Below are positions 15,464-23,027 of a DNA stretch of 64,000 nucleotides, one piece after another. A program made the position numbers and the translations under genes. Position 1 is the first letter of the stretch, and every line of letters starts with the position of its first letter. The notes under the pieces were generated by a model. That model did no database searches and was not told where the DNA came from. It saw only the letters and a program-made list of their open reading frames with translations. The stretch is from the NCBI RefSeq assembly GCF_042754225.1, contig NZ_JBHZAH010000008.1, positions 22,262-86,261 of the forward strand, read 5' to 3'. The DNA is from Rhodococcus_G sp042754225 (lineage in GTDB: Bacteria; Actinomycetota; Actinomycetes; Mycobacteriales; Mycobacteriaceae).

Positions 15464-16093
15464 ATGGACACGCGAGTGGTGGATCATCCGTTGGCGGCTT
15501 CCCTGTTGACCACGATGCGTGACGCCCGCAGCGACAATCCGGCCTTTCGGGCCGCGTTGCGCGAGCTGACCCAGATGCTGATCTACGAGGCCATCCGGGA
15601 TGCCGAGGTCGAGGTGTTCGAGGTGCAGACGCCGGTCGCGCCTGCCCGCGGCGTCCGGCTGGCGCACCCGCCGCTGCTGGTGCCGGTGCTGCGCGCGGGC
15701 CTCGGCATGGTCGAGCAGGCGAGTTCGCTGATCCCGCAGTCGCAGGTGGGCTTCGTCGGGATGGCCCGGGACGAACAGACCCATCAGCCGGTGCCGTATC
15801 TCGAATCGCTGCCGAGCGACCTGTCCGCCGTCCCCGTCTACGTACTCGACCCGATGCTCGCGACCGGTGGGTCGATGGTGCGCACCATCGAACTGCTCGT
15901 CGACCGCGGCGCCACCGACATCACCGCCGTCTGCGTCGTCGCGGCGCCGCAGGGCGTCACCGCGCTCGAGGAGTCCGGGTTCCCGGTCCGCCTCGTCACC
16001 GCCAGTGTCGACCAGGGACTGAACGAGGACGCGTACATCGTGCCCGGTCTCGGCGATGCGGGCGACCGTCAGTTCGGTCCTCGCAACATCTAG
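15464..16093 (+). CDS. upp: Uracil phosphoribosyltransferase
   Basis: A 209-residue enzyme converting uracil and PRPP to UMP. The PRPP-binding motif VYVLDPMLATGGSM, the N-terminal VDHPLAASLLTTMRD and the uracil-loop region YIVPGLGDAGDRQFG are all present. TATTCT at 15451-15456 sits just 7 bases before the ATG. This would place the transcription start at or next to the start codon and suggests a leaderless message. It is divergent from the esp-like operon, as Rv3309c (upp) lies near the same salvage genes in M. tuberculosis. Confidence 0.95.
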   Translation: MDTRVVDHPLAASLLTTMRDARSDNPAFRAALRELTQMLIYEAIRDAEVEVFEVQTPVAPARGVRLAHPPLLVPVLRAGLGMVEQASSLIPQSQVGFVGMARDEQTHQPVPYLESLPSDLSAVPVYVLDPMLATGGSMVRTIELLVDRGATDITAVCVVAAPQGVTALEESGFPVRLVTASVDQGLNEDAYIVPGLGDAGDRQFGPRNI

Positions 16094-16103
16094 CGGATGC
16101 CGG

Positions 16104-16811
16104 TCAGCGCGATGCGAACTCGAGCATTGGCTCGCGCGCGAGGATGGTCGTGCCGCGGGTGATGACGAGCGCACCGGGCGAGAGCGAGTAGGACGTCGAC
16201 CCGTTCGTCACGACGAACAGGTCGCCGATGCGCAGTGGCCCGTCGAGTTCGATCGTCGCGCCGTCGCTCAGTCGCACCGCGCGGTAGTACAGGCCGCCCG
16301 TGCCGGTCTGGCAGATCGACACCAGCGACCGCGACGTCCGGCCCACGGCCACCGCGGGATTGACGGAATCGCACCGGGCGCCGGAATAGCTCACGAACCC
16401 CTGGGCGTCGGTGCCGCTGACGCCCAGCCCCGGCGCGGAGGGTGCGGCGACGGGCTCGGGCGCCTCGCGCGGTGGCGCGGCCTCGACGACGACGGTGGTG
16501 GGCGCGGGCGGCGGTGCCGGTGCCGGGGGAGCGGGCGGTTCGACGGTCGCGGTCACCGTGACCACGACGGTGCTCGGCGCGGGCAGTGCCGCGGGCGCGG
16601 CGTCCGTGCCCGATTCCCGGATCACGACCAGCGCGGTCGCGATGATCGCGGTCGCGACGATCAGTCCGACCGCGAACGACCCGAGCAGGATCGGCAGTCG
16701 CCAGTGGTGCGGATGTGCGGGTCCGCCCGTGGCGGGGGGATTGTGGGGGTACTCACCCGAATCGGGTTCCGGCTCTTGGGTCGGTGCGTACCGCGACGGG
16801 TCCTCGTTCAT
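16104..16811 (-). CDS. Single-pass membrane protein, function unknown
   Basis: A 235-residue protein with a short cytosolic Pro-rich N-terminus, one transmembrane helix (LLGSFAVGLIVATAIIATALVV, about 43-64) and a Pro/Ala/Val-rich extracytoplasmic linker (about 75-130). A compact domain of ~100 residues follows (GFVSYSGARCDSVNPAVAVG ... SICQTGTGGLYYRAVRLSDG). The two cysteines in that domain could form a disulfide. It resembles the general design of mycobacterial Ser/Thr-kinase-type or sensor ectodomains but has no kinase. It is convergent with upp and downstream of pmmB. Not recognised; no function assigned. Confidence 0.6.
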   Translation of the reverse strand: MNEDPSRYAPTQEPEPDSGEYPHNPPATGGPAHPHHWRLPILLGSFAVGLIVATAIIATALVVIRESGTDAAPAALPAPSTVVVTVTATVEPPAPPAPAPPPAPTTVVVEAAPPREAPEPVAAPSAPGLGVSGTDAQGFVSYSGARCDSVNPAVAVGRTSRSLVSICQTGTGGLYYRAVRLSDGATIELDGPLRIGDLFVVTNGSTSYSLSPGALVITRGTTILAREPMLEFASR

Positions 16812-16833
16812 TGCCCCGCAGTCTAGGGACAGC

Positions 16834-18321
16834 TCACAGCCGGCGTGCGTGTTCGGCCACCGCTGTCAGCCGGGCGGTGGCCGCGGCGCGGGCGCGGGCC
16901 AGGTCCGCCGGGCCGCTGACCTGCTCCACCACCTCGAGGTAGCACTTGAGCTTCGGCTCGGTTCCGGACGGCCGCACCACCATTCGCGTGCGCCCTCCCT
17001 GCAGCACCACCGCGTCCGTGCGTTCCTGGCCCCGCCGGTCCGACAGGTCCTCGGCGGTCACCGCGTCGCCGGCCAGCTGCGTGGGCAGGTCGGACCTCAG
17101 CCGGGTCATGAGGTCGACCAACTCGTCCTGGTGCCCGACCCGCCGGGAGACCTGGGCGGTCGCGTGCACGCCGAACTCGAGCGCGAGATCGTCGAGGACG
17201 TCGAGCAGCGACCGGCCGCCGGCCTTCAGCGCGGCGGCGAGTCCCGCCGTGAGGACCGCCGTCGCGATACCGTCCTTGTCCCGCACGGAGTCCGGGTCGA
17301 CGCAGTACCCGATCGCCTCCTCGTACGCGTACACGAGGCCCGGCCCCGACCTGACCAGCCACTTGAATCCGGTGAGTGTCTGCGCGAACCGTGCCCCGCG
17401 TGCCGCGGCGATCCGTGCCAGCAGTTGCGAGGACACGATCGTGGTGGCGACGAGGGGGTCCGGGCCTGCAGTGCCAAGCACGTGCTCGCCGAGGACCGCG
17501 CCGAGTTCGTCGCCGCTGAGCATCCGCCACCCGTCGGGACCGGGCACACCCACCGCGCAGCGGTCCGCGTCCGGATCGAGCGCGATCGCCAGGTCCGCGT
17601 CCACCCGCGCCGCCAGTTCGAGCAGCGCGTCGGTGGCCCCCGGCTCCTCCGGGTTCGGGAAATCGACGGTCGGGAAGTCCGGATCGGGTTCGAATTGTTC
17701 TGCGACGGTGTGCACATCGGTGAACCCTGCTGCTGTGAGCGCAGCGATCGCGGTCGCTCCGCCCACCCCGTGCAGGGGGGTCAGGGCGATCCGCAGGCGA
17801 CGCTCCTCGCCACGCGGCAGCGCCGCGACCCTCGCCAGGTACTCGCAGACCAGGGTGTCGTCGGCCGGCGAGACCGGCAGCCGGGGCACCGACGCGGCGG
17901 GACCGACGGATTCGACGGCCTGTTCGATCTCCCGGTCTGTCGGTGAGATCAGCTGCGCGCCACCGTCGACGTACACCTTGTACCCGTTGTCGGTGGCCGG
18001 GTTGTGCGATGCGGTGATCTGGACTCCGGCCTGCGCGCCGAGCCGGCGGACCGCGAAGGCGAGTACCGGGGTCGGCAGCGGCCGGGGCAGCACGACCACG
18101 GAGAAGCCCTCCGCGGCAAGCACTTCGGCGGCCGCCTCGGCGAACTCGGCGGAGCCGTGACGAGCGTCCCGGCCCACCACCACCGTGGAGCCGCCGAGGC
18201 AGCGGCCCCGCAGCCAGGCGGCGAGGCCGGCGGTGGTGCGGACGACGACGGCGAGATTCATGCAGTCCGGTCCGTCGCCGAGTGGACCGCGCAGGCCCGC
18301 CGTGCCGAAGAGCAGACTCAC
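16834..18321 (-). CDS. pmmB: Phosphomannomutase / phosphoglucomutase
   Basis: A 495-residue alpha-D-phosphohexomutase. The catalytic phosphoserine loop TASHNPATDNGYK (Ser105), the metal-binding loop DPDADRCAVG and the C-terminal phosphate-binding VRPSGTEPKLKCYLE are present. The N-terminus LLFGTAGLRGPLGDGPDCMN is the family start. Such enzymes isomerise mannose or glucose 6- and 1-phosphates, and related proteins act on (deoxy)ribose phosphates. Its ATG overlaps the deoD stop (ATGA), so a phosphopentomutase-like use in nucleoside salvage is plausible. This pairing matches Rv3308/Rv3307. Confidence 0.88.
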   Translation of the reverse strand: MSLLFGTAGLRGPLGDGPDCMNLAVVVRTTAGLAAWLRGRCLGGSTVVVGRDARHGSAEFAEAAAEVLAAEGFSVVVLPRPLPTPVLAFAVRRLGAQAGVQITASHNPATDNGYKVYVDGGAQLISPTDREIEQAVESVGPAASVPRLPVSPADDTLVCEYLARVAALPRGEERRLRIALTPLHGVGGATAIAALTAAGFTDVHTVAEQFEPDPDFPTVDFPNPEEPGATDALLELAARVDADLAIALDPDADRCAVGVPGPDGWRMLSGDELGAVLGEHVLGTAGPDPLVATTIVSSQLLARIAAARGARFAQTLTGFKWLVRSGPGLVYAYEEAIGYCVDPDSVRDKDGIATAVLTAGLAAALKAGGRSLLDVLDDLALEFGVHATAQVSRRVGHQDELVDLMTRLRSDLPTQLAGDAVTAEDLSDRRGQERTDAVVLQGGRTRMVVRPSGTEPKLKCYLEVVEQVSGPADLARARAAATARLTAVAEHARRL

Positions 18322-19103
18322 AGCGCGGCCACCAGTTCGCGGAGCAGGACTCCGATCCGGCCCGCGGAGGCGGCGCCCGCGGCGAGCACCTCGGTGTGGT
18401 CGAGCGGCCGGCCGGTGATCCCGGCGGCGAGGTTGGTCACCAGCGACAGTCCGAGCACCCGTGCACCGACCGCCCGCGCCGCGATCGTCTCGTGCACGGT
18501 CGACATCCCGACCAGGTCCGCGCCCAGCGTGCGGAGCATCCGGATCTCCGCGGGTGTCTCGTAGTGCGGCCCGGGCAGCGCGGCGTACACGCCCTCGGTG
18601 AGCGACGGCTCGATGCGCCGTGCGAGGTCACGCAGTTCGGGGGAGTAGGCGTCGACCAGATTGACGAACTCGGCTCCCACGAGCGGCGAGCGCGCAGTGA
18701 GGTTCAGGTGGTCGGCGATCAGCACCGGCTCGCCGACGCTCAGGCCCTCCCGGATCCCGCCCGCCGCGTTGGTCAGGACGACGGTGCCCGCGCCCGCGGC
18801 GCACGCGGTGCGCACCGGGTGCACGACCCGGGACAGGTCGTGCCCCTCGTAGGCGTGGGTGCGCCCGAGCATCAGCAGGACCGAGTGGTCACCGACCCGG
18901 ACGGACCGCAGTTCGCCGGCGTGCCCGGACGCGGTGGGGGCGGCGAAACCGGGCAGGTCGGCCATCGGCACCGTCGCCTGCGGCGGGCCGAAGGCGTCCG
19001 CGGCCTCCTGCCAGCCGGAGCCGAGGACGATCGCGACGTCGTGCCTCGGGACTCCGGTGCGTTCACCGAGGACGTGCGCGGCCTGCTGCTCGAGGTTGCC
19101 CAT
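18318..19103 (-). CDS. deoD: Purine-nucleoside phosphorylase
   Basis: A 261-residue trimeric-class PNP cleaving inosine and guanosine with phosphate. Conserved blocks: VAIVLGSGWQEAADAF (phosphate-binding serine), GRTHAYEGHDLSRVVHPVR, TVVLTNAAGGIREGL, and near the C-terminus HETIAARAVGARVLGLSLVT with the base-contacting Asn region. It is the first gene of deoD-pmmB, 53 bp from the divergent enoyl-CoA hydratase-like gene. With add, cdd, deoA and upp it completes a compact salvage region. M. tuberculosis Rv3307 occupies the same place. Confidence 0.92.
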   Translation of the reverse strand: MGNLEQQAAHVLGERTGVPRHDVAIVLGSGWQEAADAFGPPQATVPMADLPGFAAPTASGHAGELRSVRVGDHSVLLMLGRTHAYEGHDLSRVVHPVRTACAAGAGTVVLTNAAGGIREGLSVGEPVLIADHLNLTARSPLVGAEFVNLVDAYSPELRDLARRIEPSLTEGVYAALPGPHYETPAEIRMLRTLGADLVGMSTVHETIAARAVGARVLGLSLVTNLAAGITGRPLDHTEVLAAGAASAGRIGVLLRELVAAL

Positions 19104-19156
19104 GACCGGACACAGTACTGACGACAGGCGAAGTTACTCGTAGGTAGTATTCGGCC

Positions 19157-19855
19157 ATGCCTTATCTCGAGCGCGACGGCGACGTCTTCATCCTGTACCT
19201 CGGCAACGAGGGTCAGACCGACAGCGAGAACCGCTTCCATCCCGACTGGATCGACGCGATTCACGCCAAGCTGGACGAGGTCGAGGCCCACGACGGTCCC
19301 GCCGCGCTCGTCACGGCGGCCACCGGCAAGTTCTTCACCAACGGGCTCGACACCGACTGGCTGTTCGGAAACCTGGACAAGTCGCACTGGTACCTCGACC
19401 GCGTGCACACCGTGTTCGCGCGGCTGCTCACCTTCCCGATGACCACGGTCGCGGCCGTGCAGGGGCACGCGTTCGGTGCCGGGGCGATGCTCGCGACCTC
19501 GCACGACCTCCGGGTGATGCGGTCCGACCGCGGGTACTACAGCCTGCCCGAGGCCGCGCTCAACATGCCCTTCACTGTCGGCATGAACGCACTGATGACG
19601 CTGCAGTTGCCGCGCCCGACCGCGGTCGAGGCCATGACGACCAGCCGGCGCTACGGCGGGGCGGACGCCCTCGCGGCAGGCATCGTCAACGACACCGCGG
19701 AGGGCGAAGGCGTGCTGGCCGCCGCGGTGGCCCGCGCCGCCGCGACGACGAACCTGCGCGGCCCGAACCTCGCGGGCATCAAGCGTGGAATCCACGGCCC
19801 GATCCTCGCCGGGCTCGCCACCGCGACGGACCCGAGCAACCTCAGCTTCGGGTGA
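19157..19855 (+). CDS. Enoyl-CoA hydratase/isomerase family protein
   Basis: A 232-residue crotonase-fold protein, shorter than the ~260 typical. TAATGKFFTNGLDTDWLFGN and VAAVQGHAFGAGAMLATSHD are the two oxyanion-hole regions. SLPEAALNMPFTVGMNALM follows; the usual catalytic Glu pair is not clearly kept. By family it acts on an acyl-CoA thioester; it is closest in look to the delta3,delta2-enoyl-CoA isomerase-like proteins of plants and actinobacteria. TAGTAT at 19145-19150 is only 6 bases upstream of the ATG, hinting at a leaderless transcript. A strong terminator hairpin follows immediately. Confidence 0.8.
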   Translation: MPYLERDGDVFILYLGNEGQTDSENRFHPDWIDAIHAKLDEVEAHDGPAALVTAATGKFFTNGLDTDWLFGNLDKSHWYLDRVHTVFARLLTFPMTTVAAVQGHAFGAGAMLATSHDLRVMRSDRGYYSLPEAALNMPFTVGMNALMTLQLPRPTAVEAMTTSRRYGGADALAAGIVNDTAEGEGVLAAAVARAAATTNLRGPNLAGIKRGIHGPILAGLATATDPSNLSFG

Positions 19856-19863
19856 GTCCCCGG

Positions 19864-19892
19864 CCGATGGTGCCCTGATCGGGCACCATCGG
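19864..19892 (+). terminator. Strong hairpin terminator after the enoyl-CoA hydratase gene
   Basis: Perfect 12-bp stem CCGATGGTGCCC / GGGCACCATCGG with the 5-base loop TGATC, starting 9 bases after the stop codon. No U tract follows; instead the 34-bp tandem repeats begin 15 bases later. Confidence 0.75.
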
Positions 19893-19907
19893 CATCCGCC
19901 GGAGGGG

Positions 19908-20009
19908 CTCCTCGGGCGAAGCCTCGGGTTGGTCGAGGTGGCTCCTCGGGCGAAGCCTCGGGTTGGTCGAGGTGGCTCCTCGGGCGAAGCCTCGGGTTGG
20001 TCGAGGTGG
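19908..20009. repeat. Three perfect 34-bp tandem repeats
   Basis: Units 19908-19941, 19942-19975 and 19976-20009 are identical (start CTCCTCGGGCGAAGCCTCGG). Each unit can fold a small stem (CCTCG ... CGAGG). They fill most of the gap between the hydratase-like gene and the amidohydrolase pair. There is no spacer, so this is not CRISPR. The perfect identity implies recent expansion. Confidence 0.95.
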
Positions 20010-20038
20010 CCTGCAGCGGTAGATGAGAGACTGAAACC

Positions 20039-21232
20039 GTGAACTCGGAAGTGGACGACGCGGTCGCCTCGGCGCAGGCCGACCTGATCGGGTTGTCCCA
20101 TTCCATCCACGCCGAGCCCGAGCTCGCGTTCGCGGAGTATCGCAGCGCCGCGAAGACGGCGGACCTGCTCTCCCAGTACGGGTTCGAGATCGAGGCGCCG
20201 ATCGCAGACCTGCCGACTGCTTTCAGTGCGACGTACGGCAGCGGTGAACTCGTGATCGGGATCTGTGCAGAGTACGACGCGCTGCCCGAGATCGGTCATG
20301 CCTGCGGGCACAACATCATTGCAGCCGCGGCGGTCGGCGCGGGTCTCGCGCTTGCGCCGCTGGCCGATCGGCTCGGCATCACGATCCGCGTGCTCGGCAC
20401 CCCGGCCGAGGAGAGCGGCGGCGGCAAGGTCCTGATGCTCGAGCGCGGTGCGTTCGACGGACTCGGCGCGGCTCTGATGGTGCATCCGGGGCCCGAGGAC
20501 ATCGCGGGCGCCACCTCGCTCGCGATGGCAGATCTGGCGGTCACCTTCAGCGGGCGGGAGGCGCACGCGTCGGCTGCCCCGCAGCTCGGACGCAATGCCG
20601 CCGACGCCGCCACCGTCGCTCAGGTGGGGCTCGGGTTGCTGCGTCAGCACCTGTCCGCTGGGCAGCAGATGCACGGGATCGTCAGCGACGGCGGGACCGC
20701 GCCGAACATCGTGCCCGCGCGCACCGAGATGCTGTACTACCTGCGTGCCCGGACCGCCGACTCGCTCGCGGATCTGACCGACCGGGCCCTGGCGTGTTTC
20801 GAGGCGGGGGCGCTGGCCGCCGGCTGCAGTCACGAGATTCGAACCGTGTCACCGAATTACACGGAACTGCGACCGGACCCCTGGCTGGTGCAGGTCTACC
20901 GTGAACTGATCGAGAAGGCGGGGCGCACGCCGCTGGCCCCGGAATGGGAAGGATCTCGTCCGTTGGGCAGTACCGACATGGGGAACGTCACGCACGTGCT
21001 CCCGGGCATCCATCCGGTGATCGGCATCGACTCGGCCGGCGCGGTGACCCACCAGCCGGAGTTCGCCGCGGCCTGCGTCACCGCCTCGGCGGATCGCGCG
21101 GTGCTCGACGGTGCCCGAGCGCTGGCGGGCACCGCGATCGCCGCCGCCACCGATCGCGCGCAGCGTGAGCGACTGCTCCAGGGTGCGCAGCGACGCAACG
21201 AGGAGCGTCGGCGTGGGGTGGGCCGGTCGTGA
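20039..21232 (+). CDS. amiB1: M20 family amidohydrolase / peptidase
   Basis: A 397-residue metal-dependent amidohydrolase. GICAEYDALPEIGHACGHN carries the first metal ligands (His, Asp and the HACGH motif), GTPAEESGGGK the catalytic Glu-Glu pair, and the C-terminal DMGNVTHVLPGIHPVIGI region the final ligands. The family removes acyl groups from amino acids or small peptides; the exact substrate is unknown. It starts with GTG and overlaps the next M20 gene by GTGA. This pair corresponds to Rv3306c-Rv3305c (amiB1-amiA1), which gives the symbol. Subfamily: PmsA/AbgB-like. Confidence 0.85.
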   Translation: MNSEVDDAVASAQADLIGLSHSIHAEPELAFAEYRSAAKTADLLSQYGFEIEAPIADLPTAFSATYGSGELVIGICAEYDALPEIGHACGHNIIAAAAVGAGLALAPLADRLGITIRVLGTPAEESGGGKVLMLERGAFDGLGAALMVHPGPEDIAGATSLAMADLAVTFSGREAHASAAPQLGRNAADAATVAQVGLGLLRQHLSAGQQMHGIVSDGGTAPNIVPARTEMLYYLRARTADSLADLTDRALACFEAGALAAGCSHEIRTVSPNYTELRPDPWLVQVYRELIEKAGRTPLAPEWEGSRPLGSTDMGNVTHVLPGIHPVIGIDSAGAVTHQPEFAAACVTASADRAVLDGARALAGTAIAAATDRAQRERLLQGAQRRNEERRRGVGRS

Positions 21233-22389
21233 CCGCATCGATCGACCGCTGGATCGCCGAGCACACCGAGGACCTCTCGCGGTGGCGGCGGCACATCCAC
21301 GCGCATCCCGAGCTGGCCCGCCGCGAGTTCGCCACCACCGAGTTCGTCGCGACACGGCTGATCGCGGCCGGGCTCGAGCCGCGAATCCTGCCCGGGGGGA
21401 CCGGACTGACGTGTGACATCGGCCCGGACGGCCCGCGGATCGCGCTGCGCGCGGACATGGACGCGCTGCCTCTGCAGGAGGACACCGGTGCCCCGTACGC
21501 GTCCACCGTCGCCGGCGTCTCGCACGCGTGCGGTCACGACGCCCACACCACCATCCTGCTCGGAACGGGCCTCGCGCTGGCGAGGATGCCGGACCTGCCG
21601 GTCGGCGTCCGCCTGATCTTCCAGCCGGCCGAGGAGGTCATGCCGGGCGGCGCGTTGGACGTCGTCGCCGCGGGTGCCATGCAGGACGTGGCGAGAATCT
21701 TTGCCCTGCACTGTGATCCGCGGCTCGCGGCGGGTCAGGTCGGGGTGCGGCTCGGCGCGATCACGTCCGCGGCCGACACGGTCGAGCTGGTGCTCGACTC
21801 GCCCGGTGGACACACGTCGCGGCCGCACCTGACCACCGACCTGGTCTACGCGCTCGGCACCGTCATCACCGGACTGCCCGGCATGCTCAGCCGCCGGATC
21901 GATCCTCGGACGAGCACGGTGATGGTCTGGGGCGCGGTCACCGCGGGCCAGGCGCCGAACGCGATCCCGCAGTCGGGCAGGCTGGTCGGCACGGTGCGGA
22001 CCGGGGACCACGAGACCTGGGCGCTGCTCGAGCCGCTGGTGCGCGAGATCGTCAACGGCCTGCTCGCCCCGACGGGCGTGCGCTACGAGCTGAACTATCG
22101 CCGCGGGGTGCCGCCGGTGGTCAACGACGAGGTCTCGACCCGGATGTTCGAGCGCGCGATCTCCGCGCTCGGTCCCGGCGCACTGGCGGACACCCCGCAG
22201 TCGGGTGGCGGCGAGGACTTCTCCTGGTACCTCGAGGAGGTGCCGGGTGCGATGGCGCGTCTCGGCGTCTGGTCGGGTATCGGCGAGCAGCTCGACATCC
22301 ACCAGCCGACCTTCGACCTGGACGAGCGGGCGCTCGCCGTCGGGGTGCGGGTGCTGGTCAACCTCGTGCTCGGCGGAGCCGCGATCTAG
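21229..22389 (+). CDS. amiA1: M20 family amidohydrolase (N-acyl amino acid hydrolase type)
   Basis: A 386-residue protein of the hippurate hydrolase/IAA-amino acid hydrolase type. ALRADMDALPLQEDTG and SHACGHDAHTTILLGTG hold the metal ligands, LIFQPAEEVMPGGA the catalytic Glu, and GGEDFSWYLEEVPG the C-terminal ligand-binding block. It differs in subfamily from its upstream partner although both are M20, so the pair is more than a recent duplication. It is coupled to amiB1 by a 4-bp overlap and convergent with the gamma-glutamylcyclotransferase gene. The physiological substrate is unknown. Confidence 0.87.
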   Translation: MTASIDRWIAEHTEDLSRWRRHIHAHPELARREFATTEFVATRLIAAGLEPRILPGGTGLTCDIGPDGPRIALRADMDALPLQEDTGAPYASTVAGVSHACGHDAHTTILLGTGLALARMPDLPVGVRLIFQPAEEVMPGGALDVVAAGAMQDVARIFALHCDPRLAAGQVGVRLGAITSAADTVELVLDSPGGHTSRPHLTTDLVYALGTVITGLPGMLSRRIDPRTSTVMVWGAVTAGQAPNAIPQSGRLVGTVRTGDHETWALLEPLVREIVNGLLAPTGVRYELNYRRGVPPVVNDEVSTRMFERAISALGPGALADTPQSGGGEDFSWYLEEVPGAMARLGVWSGIGEQLDIHQPTFDLDERALAVGVRVLVNLVLGGAAI

Positions 22390-22394
22390 GCGGT

Positions 22395-22868
22395 TCAGCC
22401 GGAGAAGCCCGAGGTCCCCGGGCCGACATTGCGGCTGTTGCGGGTGCGCAGATCGCGGACGTAGTCGGCGGGTGCGCCGGCGATCTCCGCCGCGTCGGCC
22501 ATCACGCCGAGGTACCGCGCCGAGGGGAGCCCGCCCTCGTAGGCGTCGAGCACGTACAGCCAGGCCAGGACGGGCTCGCCGTCGGTGTCCACCCGCAGCC
22601 GGATCTTGCGGTGGATCCCCAGCTCGGACCCCTCCCAGCGGTCGAGGCTGACCTCGTCCTCGTCGGGGACGTCGTAGAGCACCACGAACACGCGGGAGTC
22701 GGGGTCCTCGACCACGGTCGCGAGCGCGCCCTCCCAGCCGATGTCGCCACCGCTGAAGGTCAGCCGCCAGCCGCTCAGCCAGCCGGTTCCCGCCATGGGG
22801 GAGTGCGGGCAGCGCTCGAGCATCTGCTCTGGGTGCATGTTGGATCCGTAGGCGGCGTAAATCGGCAC
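22395..22868 (-). CDS. Gamma-glutamylcyclotransferase-like protein (Rv3304-type)
   Basis: A 157-residue protein beginning PIYAAYGSNMHPEQMLERCP, the YGSN signature of the GGCT-like 'AIG2/BtrG' fold. WEGSELGIHRKIRLRV includes the acidic residue expected for catalysis. Family members form 5-oxoproline from gamma-glutamyl compounds, though many bacterial members have unknown substrates. Rv3304 lies between amiA1 and lpdA in M. tuberculosis, exactly as here. It is divergent from lpdA. Confidence 0.78.
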   Translation of the reverse strand: MPIYAAYGSNMHPEQMLERCPHSPMAGTGWLSGWRLTFSGGDIGWEGALATVVEDPDSRVFVVLYDVPDEDEVSLDRWEGSELGIHRKIRLRVDTDGEPVLAWLYVLDAYEGGLPSARYLGVMADAAEIAGAPADYVRDLRTRNSRNVGPGTSGFSG

Positions 22869-23027
22869 GGCGAAAGCCTAAACCGTACCGGGCGGACCGC
22901 GAACCGCACACAGCATTTTCCGACCCGTTCGGCGCATGGAACTCGTGCCAGAGTGCGAGCGCGAGCTGCGGTGGAATAGCGTGGACACACCGAGATATGC
23001 GCGAACCTGCCGAAACATGGAGGATGA

